A stretch of DNA of 64,000 bases from VRUE01 sp963704545 (lineage in GTDB: Bacteria; Actinomycetota; Thermoleophilia; Solirubrobacterales; 70-9). Shown in pieces: positions 17,358-26,189 of this stretch. Position 1 is the first letter of the stretch, and every line of letters starts with the position of its first letter. The notes beneath the pieces are model-generated. The model searched no databases and was not told where the DNA came from. It saw only the letters and a program-made list of their open reading frames with translations. The DNA is taken from contig OY969915.1 in the NCBI GenBank assembly GCA_963704545.1, positions 930,001 through 994,000 of the forward strand, given 5' to 3'. Position numbers and translations under genes: made by a program.

Positions 17358-18527
17358 ATGAGATCTATCAGAAAGATCGGCCTTGCCGCGCTTGCGGCCA
17401 TGGTCGCGATGTCACTCGCCGGCACCACATCAGCCTCGGCCAGCAGCACGCAACTCTGCAAAGTCAACACGGGCTTAACCTGCCCGGGGGGAGAAGCTGC
17501 GACCTCGGTTCACATGACCCTCGCGCCAGGCACGGTGGGGAAACTGTTAGCGCTCCTCAACGTCTTATGCTTAGGCGTCTTAGTCGAAGCCACCGCCTTA
17601 GGGTTAGGTGCTCCCCAGCCAGTTCACGCTTTATCGATGTCGTTCACGGGCTGCGGCACCAGCTCATCGCACAACAACTGCACGGTGACCGTTCAGGAAC
17701 TGCCTTTATCCAACCTCTTAAAGACAGGGGTTGACGCAGGTATTCTGACAGCCACGAACGGCCGCACGCGGCTCGTGTGCACCGGTGGCATTGACTGCGT
17801 ATTCGACACCGAAGGCCTCGAATTCGCGGTTGGTGGCCAGCACCTCACCGCGGAAGAAACCGCCGTCACGGAATTAGGTGGCAAATTCTTCTGCCCCAAC
17901 GAAGGAACGCTCGACGGGTTACTGGTGACGTTACATTCACCATCGTCGACCGTCCTCTGCAAAGCCCACAGCAGCGAAACATGCGCCGAAAAAGACCAGG
18001 TCAAAAGCCTTCACGTGGCGACGACCAAACCGCCGGTGCTGTACAACACGATCGCTAACGTCGAATGCGCATCGTCGTTAGGTGCGGCGACGGTCTTAGA
18101 ATCGGCAGAACCGCAGAAAATCGACTTCACCGAACTGACCTGGAAAGGATGCCACACCCAGGGCGCGGCGGACAACTGCACGGTGACGAGCGAGTCCCTG
18201 CCGACGCTCGACCTGGAACAGACGGCCTTAAACTTAGGCACGGCGACGACCTTAGGGCTCGAGGTCGGAATCGAGTGCACGGTCCTCGGGTTATTCGAGC
18301 TGGACTGCGTCTACGGTGACGACGTGAGCCTGCCCTTCGAAGGCGCGTTACACAAAGAAGGCACGGGTCATGGCATGCTCACGGCAAGCAAAGTCGAGCT
18401 CGAAAAGCTCGAAGGCGAAGGGCACTGTCCCGACTCGGTTAAATGGGACGCGTTATACGAACCGGCAGAACACGTGTACGTCCTTGGCTCGGCCTTATCG
18501 GGCACACCCGCCTACATCCTGCAATAA
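17358..18527 (+). CDS. Gene C: secreted protein with two Cys8 domains, TTA-rich
   Basis: A 389-residue protein. The ATG at 17358 is fixed by AAAGGAG; an upstream in-frame extension lacks these signals. The signal peptide is MRSIRKIGLAALAAMVAMSLAG..ASA. Domain 1 (about 30-195) matches the array proteins closely: TQLCKVNTGLTCPGG, TGCGTSSSHNNCTV, GGKFFCPNEG. Domain 2 (about 200-375) is much diverged (TVLCKAHSSETC, WKGCHTQGAADNCTV, FELDCVYGDD, EGHCPDS) yet keeps all eight cysteines in order. TTA is the main leucine codon in both domains. The gene lies alone in the spacer of the large inverted repeat. Function unknown; four disulfides per domain are predicted. Confidence 0.75.
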   Translation: MRSIRKIGLAALAAMVAMSLAGTTSASASSTQLCKVNTGLTCPGGEAATSVHMTLAPGTVGKLLALLNVLCLGVLVEATALGLGAPQPVHALSMSFTGCGTSSSHNNCTVTVQELPLSNLLKTGVDAGILTATNGRTRLVCTGGIDCVFDTEGLEFAVGGQHLTAEETAVTELGGKFFCPNEGTLDGLLVTLHSPSSTVLCKAHSSETCAEKDQVKSLHVATTKPPVLYNTIANVECASSLGAATVLESAEPQKIDFTELTWKGCHTQGAADNCTVTSESLPTLDLEQTALNLGTATTLGLEVGIECTVLGLFELDCVYGDDVSLPFEGALHKEGTGHGMLTASKVELEKLEGEGHCPDSVKWDALYEPAEHVYVLGSALSGTPAYILQ

Positions 18528-18529
18528 GA

Positions 18530-19560
18530 GCAAATCAGAGCTCCAGCGTCGGCTGCCTAGGCAGCCGACGCTGGAGGGGCCACAAACCTATTTGAATTCC
18601 GCTTCGACTTCCCTGACTTCGCTCATCGTCACCGTGCAGGTGCCGGTGCCGGAGCAGCCCGATCCCGACCAACCTCCGAAGGCCGAGCCTTTGCCCGGGG
18701 TGACAGTCAGTTCGACGACTTCACCCTGGTAGTAGGCCGAAGAGTTGGCTTCGACCTCATGGTCTTCCCCCATCGTCGTGGCGCAGGCTCCCGAGCCGCT
18801 GCAGTCCCCGAGCCATTCGACGAAGTGGAAATGCTTGGCGGGGGTCTGTTTGAGCGTGACTACGGTGCCCTCTTTGAAGGCCGCGGTGGTCTCGGAGCAG
18901 TTCGAGAGGCAGAGGATCCCGCCGGGGGAGCTCTGCACCTTGCCGAGGCCAGAGCCGGACCTCGAGACCTCGAGGGCGTGGGTGGTCGTGAAGGTGGCTT
19001 TGACCGTCTTTGCTTTGTCGACGGTCATCGTGCACTGGCGACCGTTGACACCGCCTTTGTCGCAGTACTTCCAGCTGACGAAGACCGAGCCTGGGTTAGG
19101 CGTGGCGGTCAGGACGACCACGGTGCCTTCCTCGTAATCGTCGGTGCAGAAGGGGTTGCAACTGATCGCGCCTTTGTCGGAGGTGACCGTGCCCGATCCG
19201 GTGCCTTCGAGGGCGACCGTGAGGGGGATGCCTTCCTCGTCTTCTTCTTCGAAGGTGGCAGCGACTTCCCTGGCTTCGCTCATCGTCACTTTGCAGGTGC
19301 CGGTGCCAGAGCAGCCCGATCCCGACCATCCGGTGAATTCGGAGCCGGGATCGGCGATGGCTTCCAGGGTGACTTCAGTGCCTTCTTCGTATTCCTCGTC
19401 GCAGTCGGAGCCGCAGTCGATGCCAGGCCCGGTCACTTTGCCGGTGCCGGTGCCGGTCTTGGCGACGGTGAGTTTGAATTCTTCAGGCTCTTCTTCGCCT
19501 TCGGGATACTCCAACGCCCCGAACGCATTCACGTCAAAGGGCTGCACTTCGTTGTTGGAG
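18530..19560. repeat. Right arm of large inverted repeat around gene C
   Basis: Reverse complement of about 16137-17244, lacking about 37 codons of the last InlB-like repeat. Similarity runs through the terminator to GCAAATCAGAG near 18530 and stops before gene C's end. Confidence 0.85.
18541..18576. terminator. Bidirectional terminator between gene C and the inverted B copy
   Basis: A perfect stem of about 18 bp, CTCCAGCGTCGGCTGCCT with its complement and no loop, between convergent genes. It is the inverted copy of the gene B terminator and now also ends gene C. Confidence 0.75.
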
Positions 19561-19937
19561 CCGTCGGAGGCGACGTAGGCGTTGCCGTTTGAGGGGTGGA
19601 GCGATTCGCAGGTCGGCGTCGTCTGTTCGGTCAGTGGCGGGTCGTGCAGGGCGCAGCTGCTGTCGACCGCGGCCTTGAGGGCGGTGGCGCTGGGGGAGGT
19701 GGAGAAGGTGCCGAACTCGCTCACGCAGGAGCCCGAGGAGTCGTACTCGTGCGCCCCTCCGGCCTGGTTGTTGGCGAACACGACCATGTGCCCGTTGGAC
19801 TGGTCGAGTGCGAGCATCGGGTTGGCGCCGATTTCCCCGTTGGGGCAGCCGCCTCCTTTGACCTGGGCGACCAGCAGCTCGGGTTCGGCACCGCAGCGGA
19901 TCCTGGCGAAGTTGCGGCTGCCCCCCGTGAGGATCTA
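18588..19937 (-). pseudogene. Truncated inverted copy of gene B
   Basis: The coding frame starts at a deletion junction (about 19930-19936), where sequence just after gene A's stop is joined to the interior of a B-like gene (GGSRNFARIRCGAEPELL). The signal peptide and about 530 N-terminal residues are missing, and a TAG lies in frame directly upstream. The rest is intact: the end of the propeller, then InlB-like repeats. The last repeat lost about 37 codons in frame (HEVEAN-SSAYYQ). The first 110 residues are closer to the 51344 protein than to gene B, so the copy is mosaic. An ATG at 19817 could start a 409-residue product, but without an export signal. Confidence 0.75.
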
Positions 19938-19958
19938 CTTTCCTTGGCTTCCGTACTC

Positions 19959-20892
19959 CTATTTGAATTCGGCGTTGACCGATTTGGCGCCACTCATCGT
20001 CACCAGGCAGGTGCCGGTGCCAGAGCAGCCCGAGCCTGACCAGCCGCCGAAGGTTCGAGCCTTTGCCCGGCGTCGGCACGAGCAGTTCGATGACTTCGCC
20101 TTCGTAGTACTTGGCTGCCATCGTCGAGCAGGTGGCACCGCAGTTGATCCCGGCCTGTTTGGCCTTGACGGTGCCCTGGCCGCCGCCCGACTTGGTCACC
20201 GTGAGGTCGAACTTGGCGACTTCGGTGAATTCGGCTTCGGCCGATTTGTCTGCTTCCAGGCTGCTCAAGACGCAGGTCCCCGTTCCAGAGCAATCACCCG
20301 ACCATCCGGTGAAGGTGAAGTGTTTGGAGGGGGTTGCGGTGAGCGTGACGTTGGTCAGCTCCTTGAACTTGGCCGAGGTCGATGAGCAGTTGCTCAGGCA
20401 GAGGACTCCGCCCGGGGAGCTGCCCACCTTGCCGAGGCCGGTGCCTTTGCGGGATACCGAGACGTCGTAGGCCCTGGTGAATGTGGCCGTGACGTTCTTG
20501 ATCTGGTTGGCGGTTCCCGTGACTTTGCATTCGCGCCCGTTGGCACCCCCCACATCGCAGCCTTTCCAGCTGACGAAGAGGGATTCGTTGTCAGGCGAGG
20601 CTTTCAGGACGACCGTCCCGGCTGGGAAATCGGCCGAGCAGGTCGGGTCGCATTCGATCCCGGCCGGGTTGGAGACGACGGTGCCGTCGCCAGTGCCTGC
20701 CTTGATGACGTTGAGAGTGAATTCGGATCCTTCGGTGCCGAACTTGCCGATCGCCGACGGGGTGCCGATCGACGTGTACCAGAGGGTGCCGCTGGGGCCG
20801 GCCGCCAGTGTGTTCGCCTTCGAGGACGACTGAAGGAGCGTTGCCGGTTTCATCGAGAACGCTTTCATCCCGCTCGGGTTCCCGGGTTTGAT
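19959..20892 (-). pseudogene. 5'-truncated, frameshifted inverted copy of gene A
   Basis: Matches gene A from 13139 to 14072: the last propeller blade (AAGPSGTLWYTSIG) and three InlB-like repeats. Homology begins abruptly at 20892, so the first 500 codons are absent. Near 20055 the copy reads CTCGAACCTT where gene A has CTCGACCTT; the extra A shifts the frame in the last repeat just before the GWSG motif. No signal peptide or promoter is visible. It lies between the double Cys8 gene and the B fragment on the same strand. Confidence 0.8.
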
Positions 20893-20938
20893 GGCAGTCG
20901 ATGGAGCAGGTTTCGTCGTAAGATCCGCAGGATCGACC

Positions 20939-20980
20939 GATCCGGCACCGGTCCACTCTTACGCGGACCGGCGCCGGATC
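20939..20980 (-). terminator. Terminator of the minus-strand double Cys8 gene
   Basis: GATCCGGCACCGGTCC (20939-20954) pairs with GGACCGGCGCCGGATC (20965-20980), 16 bp with one A-C mismatch and a 10-base loop. It starts 12 bases beyond the stop of the 20992-22155 gene. Confidence 0.7.
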
Positions 20981-20991
20981 AATCCCAAGTG

Positions 20992-22155
20992 CTATTCCAC
21001 GATGTACACGTGTTCTAACGGTTCGTATAAGGCGTCCCAATCCACCGAGTCGGGACAGTGCCCTTCGCCTTCGAGCTTTTCGAGCTCGACTTTGCTTGCC
21101 GTCAACATGCCATGACCGGTGCCTGTGTTGTGTAACGCGCCTTCGACGGGCAGGCTCACGTTGCCTCCGTAGACGCATTCCAGCTCGAATAACCCGAGGA
21201 CCGTACAGTCGATTCCGACCTCGAGGTCCGACGTCGTCGCCGTGCCTAAGTTTAAGGCCGTCCGTTTCAGGTCGAGCGTCGGCAGCGACTCGGTCGTCAC
21301 CGTGCAGTTATCGGCCGCTCCCTGGGTGTGGCATTCTTTCCAGGTCAGTTCGGTGACGTCGATTTTCTGCGGTTCGGCTAATTCTAATACGGTGGCCGCA
21401 CCTAACGACGATCCGCATTCGACGTTGGCGACCGTGTTGTAGAGCACCGGCGATTTGGTCGTCACCATGTGCAGGCTTTTGACCAGGTCTTTTTCGGCAC
21501 ATGTGCTGCTGCTGTGGGTTTTGCAGAGTGCAGTTTTCGGTTTTGGTTCTTCTTGGGATGGTCCAGTGATAAAAGTATCCGATAACGCTTCCAGTAACCC
21601 ATCGAGCACAAATTCAGGGCAGAAGGATTCGCCGCCTAATTCCCAAACGGGGGTTTCGTTCACGGTGAGGTGTTGGCCACCGACCGCGGCTTCGAGGCCT
21701 TCGGTGTCATACACGCAGTCGATGGCGAGACCGGAGCACTGGAGCCGCATTCGGCCATTCGTGGCTGTCAGAACTCCTTCGTCCACCCCCGTCTTTAAGA
21801 GGCTGGATAAAGGCAGTTCCTGAACCGTCACCGTACAATTATTGTGCGCGGCGCCCGTGCCACAGCCTGTAAATGACATCGCTAAAGTGTGAACCGACTG
21901 GGGAGCACCTAACCCTAAGGCGGTGGCTTCAATTAAGACGCCTAAGCATAAGATGTTGATCAGCGCTAACAGTTGCCCCACTTCGCCCGGTGGGAGGGTC
22001 ATGTGAACCGAGGTCGCCGCTTCGCCTTCCGGGCAGGTTAAACCCGTGTTGACTTTGCAGAGCTGCGTGTTGCTGGCCGACGCCGATGCGCCGGCAAGTG
22101 ACATTGCGACCATGGCCGCGAGGACGGCGAGGCCGATTTTCCCGATGGATCTCAT
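20992..22155 (-). CDS. Gene C': second secreted double Cys8 protein, TTA-rich
   Basis: A 387-residue paralogue of gene C. ATG 22155 is preceded by AAGGGGAA and by a small hairpin (CGGCGC/GCGCCG). The signal peptide is MRSIGKIGLAVLAAMVAMSLAGASASA. Domain 1 has TQLCKVNTGLTCPEGE, TGCGTGAAHNNCTV and GGESFCPEF; domain 2 has ALCKTHSSSTC, WKECHTQGAADNCTV, FELECVYGGN and EGHCPDS. In domain 2, GC of gene C is EC here, with the cysteine kept. TTA codons again dominate leucine in both domains (for example ATC TTA TGC TTA GGC GTC TTA). It diverges from the monooxygenase gene across 22156-22294. Confidence 0.75.
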   Translation of the reverse strand: MRSIGKIGLAVLAAMVAMSLAGASASASNTQLCKVNTGLTCPEGEAATSVHMTLPPGEVGQLLALINILCLGVLIEATALGLGAPQSVHTLAMSFTGCGTGAAHNNCTVTVQELPLSSLLKTGVDEGVLTATNGRMRLQCSGLAIDCVYDTEGLEAAVGGQHLTVNETPVWELGGESFCPEFVLDGLLEALSDTFITGPSQEEPKPKTALCKTHSSSTCAEKDLVKSLHMVTTKSPVLYNTVANVECGSSLGAATVLELAEPQKIDVTELTWKECHTQGAADNCTVTTESLPTLDLKRTALNLGTATTSDLEVGIDCTVLGLFELECVYGGNVSLPVEGALHNTGTGHGMLTASKVELEKLEGEGHCPDSVDWDALYEPLEHVYIVE

Positions 22156-22294
22156 TTTGATTCCCCTTCCTCGGCGCCCGTGCGCCGGGAGTCGTGTTGA
22201 CATGCCACGCCTAGGTGGCAGGGGTACTGCTTACCGCGCTTGGGGTCAGCAATCAAGAACAACTGAGCAGTGAGAAGTACGCCCATCGCCCATC

Positions 22295-23821
22295 ATGCGA
22301 GAATTCCCGGACTTGAACGCGAACGGGCAAGCCAGCGAGCATCTCGACGTGCTGATCGTCGGGGCGGGGCTCTCGGGAGTCGGTGCTGCGCACCATCTCC
22401 AAGAGGCCTTCCCCGGCAGGAGCTACGCGATCTTCGAGGCACGCGAAGACCTGGGGGGGACCTGGGACCTCTTCCGCTATCCCGGGATTCGCTCGGACTC
22501 CGACATGCACACGCTCGGCTACCGCTTCCGGCCTTGGACTCACGCGAGGACGATCACCGACGGGGAGTCGATCCTCGACTACGTGCGACAGACGGCGCAG
22601 GAGGTAGGGATCGACCGCAGGATCCGCTTCGGCCACCGGGTGGTCCGGGCCGAGTGGTCCAACGAGGAGGCACGCTGGGCCGTCGAAGCGGAACGCGTCG
22701 ACGACGGCGAGACCGTGCGCGTCACCTGTGGCTACCTCTGGGTCTGCAGCGGCTACTACCGCTACGACGAGGGGTTCACGCCGGACTTCGAAGGCACCGA
22801 GCGCTTCCGGGGGGAGATCGTCCACCCACAGCACTGGCCTGAGGATCTCGACTACGCCGGCAAGCGGGTCGTCGTGATCGGCAGCGGCGCCACCGCGGTC
22901 ACCTTGGTGCCGGCGATGGCCGAGAGGGCCGCCCAAGTGACGATGCTGCAGCGCTCGCCCACCTACATCGCCTCGCTGCCGGCCGAAGACCCGGTTGCGG
23001 GTGCGCTGCGGCGGTTCCTCCCCGACAAGGCCGTCTACGCGATCGTGCGCTGGAAGAACGTCCTCCTGCAGACCTTCTTCTACCAGCTCAGCCGCCGCCG
23101 GCCGCAGGCGGTGAAGGGGTTCATCCGCAAGGGGGTCGAAGCCGCCCTGCCCGATGGCTACGACGTCGACAAGCACTTCAAGCCCCGCTACGACCCCTGG
23201 GACCAGCGCATGTGCCTGGTGCCAAACGGCGACCTCTTCAAGGCGATCCGCGATGGCAGTGCCTCGGTCGTCACCGACACCATCGACGCCTTCACCGAGG
23301 ACGGGATCGCGCTCGATTCCGGCGAGCGGCTCGAGGCCGACGTTATCGTCACCGCCACCGGCCTCAACCTGCTCTTCCTCGGTGGTATGGAGCTGGTCGT
23401 CGACGGCGAGGCGGTGGACGTGCCGAAGACGATGACCTACAAGGGGATGATGCTGAGCGGCGTCCCCAACTGCGCCTTCACCGTCGGCTACACCAACGCC
23501 TCCTGGACCCTGAAGGCCGACCTCACCTCCGAATACGTCTGCCGCCTGCTCGCCCACATGGACGCGCACGGCTACGCCAAGAGCGTCCCCGAGATCACCG
23601 ACCCGACCGTGACCGAGGCGCCGCTGCTCGACTTCACCTCGGGCTACGTCCTGCGCTCGCTCGACCAGTTCCCCAAGCAGGGCTCGAAGGAGCCCTGGAA
23701 GCTGCGCCAGAACTACGTCTTCGACCTGCGCTCGATCCGCCGCGGCGCGCTCGAGGACGGCGCGATGCAGTTCTCCCGCCCGGCGCCGGCGCGCCAGCCC
23801 GCGGAGAAGATCGTCGGCTGA
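22295..23821 (+). CDS. Flavin-containing (Baeyer-Villiger type) monooxygenase
   Basis: A 508-residue protein. GAGLSG at residues 23-28 is the FAD Rossmann fingerprint and GSGATA at 196-201 the NADPH one. Residues 171-181 (FRGEIVHPQHW) match the FxGxxxHxxxW motif of Baeyer-Villiger monooxygenases. Overall it resembles the EthA-like group. It would insert oxygen next to a ketone, or oxidise sulfur, in a substrate that cannot be named. One base separates it from the flavodoxin-like gene, so the pair is probably co-transcribed; the partner could supply reduced flavin or handle the product. Confidence 0.85.
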   Translation: MREFPDLNANGQASEHLDVLIVGAGLSGVGAAHHLQEAFPGRSYAIFEAREDLGGTWDLFRYPGIRSDSDMHTLGYRFRPWTHARTITDGESILDYVRQTAQEVGIDRRIRFGHRVVRAEWSNEEARWAVEAERVDDGETVRVTCGYLWVCSGYYRYDEGFTPDFEGTERFRGEIVHPQHWPEDLDYAGKRVVVIGSGATAVTLVPAMAERAAQVTMLQRSPTYIASLPAEDPVAGALRRFLPDKAVYAIVRWKNVLLQTFFYQLSRRRPQAVKGFIRKGVEAALPDGYDVDKHFKPRYDPWDQRMCLVPNGDLFKAIRDGSASVVTDTIDAFTEDGIALDSGERLEADVIVTATGLNLLFLGGMELVVDGEAVDVPKTMTYKGMMLSGVPNCAFTVGYTNASWTLKADLTSEYVCRLLAHMDAHGYAKSVPEITDPTVTEAPLLDFTSGYVLRSLDQFPKQGSKEPWKLRQNYVFDLRSIRRGALEDGAMQFSRPAPARQPAEKIVG

Positions 23822-23822
23822 G

Positions 23823-24527
23823 ATGGCCGACTACTCCGACCTGCGCGCCTTCTTCGTCAACTGCACCCTGAAGCGCAGCCCCGAGGTGTCCAACACCCAG
23901 GGCCTGATGGACCTCTCGATCGAGATCATGCGGCGCAACGGTGTGGAGGTGGAGTGCATCCGCGCGATCGACCACGAGATCGCCACCGGCGTCTGGCCCG
24001 ACATGACCGAGCACGGTTGGGAGGGCGACGAGTGGCCCGAGATCTTCGAGAAGGTGATGGCCGCCGACATCCTCGTCCTCGGCATGCCGATCTGGCTCGG
24101 CGAGAAGTCATCGGTGGCGACCAGGGTGATCGAGCGTCTCTACGGCAACTCCCACCTGCTCAACGACGCCGGCCAGTACGCCTACTACGGGCGGGTCGGC
24201 GGCTGCCTCGTCACCGGCAACGAGGACGGGGTCAAGCACTGCGCGATGAACGTCCTCTACTCGCTGCAGCACTTCGGCTACACGATCCCCCCGCAGGCCG
24301 ACGCCGGCTGGATCGGCGAGGCCGGCCCCGGCCCCTCCTACCTCGACCAGGGCTCGGGTGGCCCCGAGAACGACTTCACCAACCGCAACACCACCTTCGC
24401 CGCCTGGAACCTGCTCCACCTGGCGCGGATGCTCAAGGACGCCGGCGGCATCCCCGCCCACGGCAACCAGCGCACCGAGTGGGACGCCGGCTGCCGCTTC
24501 GACTTCCCCAATCCTGACTACCGCTGA
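23823..24527 (+). CDS. Flavodoxin-like NAD(P)H-dependent oxidoreductase
   Basis: A 234-residue protein beginning DLRAFFVNCTLKRSPEVSNT, the phosphate-binding loop pattern of the FMN_red / NADPH-dependent FMN reductase family. MAADILVLGMPIWLGEKSSVATRVIERL is the conserved second FMN contact (quoted parts: DILVLGMPIWLGE). YGRVGGCLVTGNEDG is the third loop. It directly follows the monooxygenase. Its 3' end overlaps the converging nuclease gene by 10 bases. The likely role is flavin or quinone reduction in the same pathway. Confidence 0.8.
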   Translation: MADYSDLRAFFVNCTLKRSPEVSNTQGLMDLSIEIMRRNGVEVECIRAIDHEIATGVWPDMTEHGWEGDEWPEIFEKVMAADILVLGMPIWLGEKSSVATRVIERLYGNSHLLNDAGQYAYYGRVGGCLVTGNEDGVKHCAMNVLYSLQHFGYTIPPQADAGWIGEAGPGPSYLDQGSGGPENDFTNRNTTFAAWNLLHLARMLKDAGGIPAHGNQRTEWDAGCRFDFPNPDYR

Positions 24528-25378
24528 GCTTCGAGCCGCTCGGCGAGCCGGTTCATGCCGCGCTCGCGCGCCGCGGCCGCAGCGCCGGCCCAGTCGGTCT
24601 CCCGGTCCGGCGGCGGCTCGACCCCGGCGTCGCGCAGCGTCGCGATGTCCTTGAACGCCCGCAGGTCCTCGGCGGCGTCGAGCAGCGCCCCGCGCAGCGC
24701 CGGGCGGCGCTCGCGGATCGCGTTCTCGAGGATCGCCTCGAGCGATCCATGCCGGCGCAGCAGCTCGGCCGCGGTCTTCGGCCCGACCCCCTTGGCCCCG
24801 GGCAGCCCGTCGGAGGGGTCGCCGCGCAGGGCGATGAAGTCGGGCACCAGCTCCGGGCCGATCCCGTAGCGGCGCTCGACCTCCTCGGGTGTGACCTCTT
24901 CGGACCCTTTGGTCCCCGTCTTCACGTAGAGCACCGTGACCCGCTCGCCCGCGCACTGGTACATGTCGCGGTCTCCCGTCATCAGCAGCGCCCTGCCGCC
25001 CGCCTCGGCCTCGCGGCGGGCGTAGGTGCCGAGCAGGTCGTCGGCCTCGAGGTCCTCGCTGCTCGCCACGGTCCAGCCGAAGGCCGCGAAGAAGTCGTGG
25101 GCGGCGGCGAACTGCGGTGCCAGGTCGTCGGGCATCGCCGCCTCGCGCTCGGCGTGATAGGCGGGGTAGAGCTCGGTCCGGTAGGAGGCCGCGTCGGGCC
25201 CGAAGCAGAGCACGACGGCCCTCGGCTCGCGCAGTTCGACCTCGCGCAGGACGAGGTTGGCGGTCCCGAGCAGCCCGTTGACCGGCCTTCCGTCCGTCCC
25301 CACGATCGAGTCCGGCAGCGCGTAGAAGGCGCGGAAGAGCATCGAGGGGGCGTCGACTGCGAGCAGGGGGCCGGGCAT
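24518..25378 (-). CDS. 5'-3' exonuclease / flap endonuclease domain protein
   Basis: A 286-residue protein from ATG 25378 (MPGPLLAVDAPSMLFRAFYA). Acidic metal ligands are visible in VDAPSMLFRAF, SSEDLEADDLLG and MTGDRDMYQ. The helix-hairpin-helix segment is LRGDPSDGLPGAKGVGPKTAAELL. This is the stand-alone form of the PolA N-terminal nuclease, which removes RNA primers and flaps in replication and repair; no polymerase domain is attached. It is divergent from the ABC transporter genes with only about 40 bases between starts. Confidence 0.88.
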   Translation of the reverse strand: MPGPLLAVDAPSMLFRAFYALPDSIVGTDGRPVNGLLGTANLVLREVELREPRAVVLCFGPDAASYRTELYPAYHAEREAAMPDDLAPQFAAAHDFFAAFGWTVASSEDLEADDLLGTYARREAEAGGRALLMTGDRDMYQCAGERVTVLYVKTGTKGSEEVTPEEVERRYGIGPELVPDFIALRGDPSDGLPGAKGVGPKTAAELLRRHGSLEAILENAIRERRPALRGALLDAAEDLRAFKDIATLRDAGVEPPPDRETDWAGAAAAARERGMNRLAERLEAQR

Positions 25379-25418
25379 GAGGGGTCGAGTCTGCCACTCC
25401 AATACCGTTAGCGCCGCC

Positions 25419-26189
25419 ATGGCCGACAGCGCTCTGCACATCGAGGACCTCTTCAAGCGCTACCCGACCGGGGTCGAGGCTCTGCGCGGGGTCTCGCTCG
25501 ACATCGCGCCGGGGGAGATGTTCGGGCTGCTCGGGCCCAACGGGGCGGGCAAGTCGACCCTGATCCACTGCACGACCGGGCTGGCCCAGCCGACCGGCGG
25601 TGCGATCCGGGTCCTCGGCCACGACGCGATCGACGACTACGGCGCCGCCCGCCAGGCGGTCGGGCTCGCGCCCCAGGAGCCCAACCTCGACTGGTTCCTC
25701 ACGGTCGAGGAGACGCTCGACTACCACGCCGGGTACTTCGGCATGCCCAAGCGGGAGCGGCGCGAGCGCACGAAAGAGCTGCTCGAGACCTTCTCCCTGA
25801 CCGAGAAGCGCGACGAACGAACCCGCACGCTCTCCGGCGGGATGAAACGGCGGCTGATCCTGGCCCGGGCGATGATGCACCGGCCGCGCCTCCTGATCCT
25901 CGACGAGCCCACCGCCGGCGTCGACGTCGAGCTGCGGCTCGAGCTCTGGCACTACGTGCAGCGGATCAACCAGGAGGGGACGACGATCCTGCTCACCACG
26001 CACTACATCGAGGAGGCCGAACAGCTCTGCGACCGCATCGCCTTCATCAACGAGGGCAGGATCGTCGGCGAGGGGACCAGCGACGAGCTGGCCGCCCGCT
26101 ACGGCGTCGCCAGCCTCGAGGACGCCTACCTGGCGCTGGTCGGCCGCAAGGAGCTCTCGCGCTCCCACATCGAGGTGAGCGCGTCGTGA
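25419..26189 (+). CDS. ABC transporter ATP-binding protein (DrrA-like)
   Basis: A 256-residue protein from ATG 25419. Walker A is GPNGAGKST at residues 39-47, the Q-loop is GLAPQEPNLD, the signature is LSGGMKRR, Walker B is LLILDEPTAGVD, and the H-loop is LLTTHYIEEAEQ. The C-terminal extension (NEGRIVGEGTSDELAARYG) is typical of the daunorubicin/polyketide exporter type. Its stop overlaps the permease start (GTGA, 26186-26189), so the two form one complex. The exported substrate is unknown; lipids, glycans or drugs are usual. Confidence 0.9.
   Translation: MADSALHIEDLFKRYPTGVEALRGVSLDIAPGEMFGLLGPNGAGKSTLIHCTTGLAQPTGGAIRVLGHDAIDDYGAARQAVGLAPQEPNLDWFLTVEETLDYHAGYFGMPKRERRERTKELLETFSLTEKRDERTRTLSGGMKRRLILARAMMHRPRLLILDEPTAGVDVELRLELWHYVQRINQEGTTILLTTHYIEEAEQLCDRIAFINEGRIVGEGTSDELAARYGVASLEDAYLALVGRKELSRSHIEVSAS

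Noticed and set aside
18588..20892. Transposon as the cause of the inverted duplication
   Set aside because: No transposase, terminal repeats or target duplication seen; one junction fits microhomology deletion.
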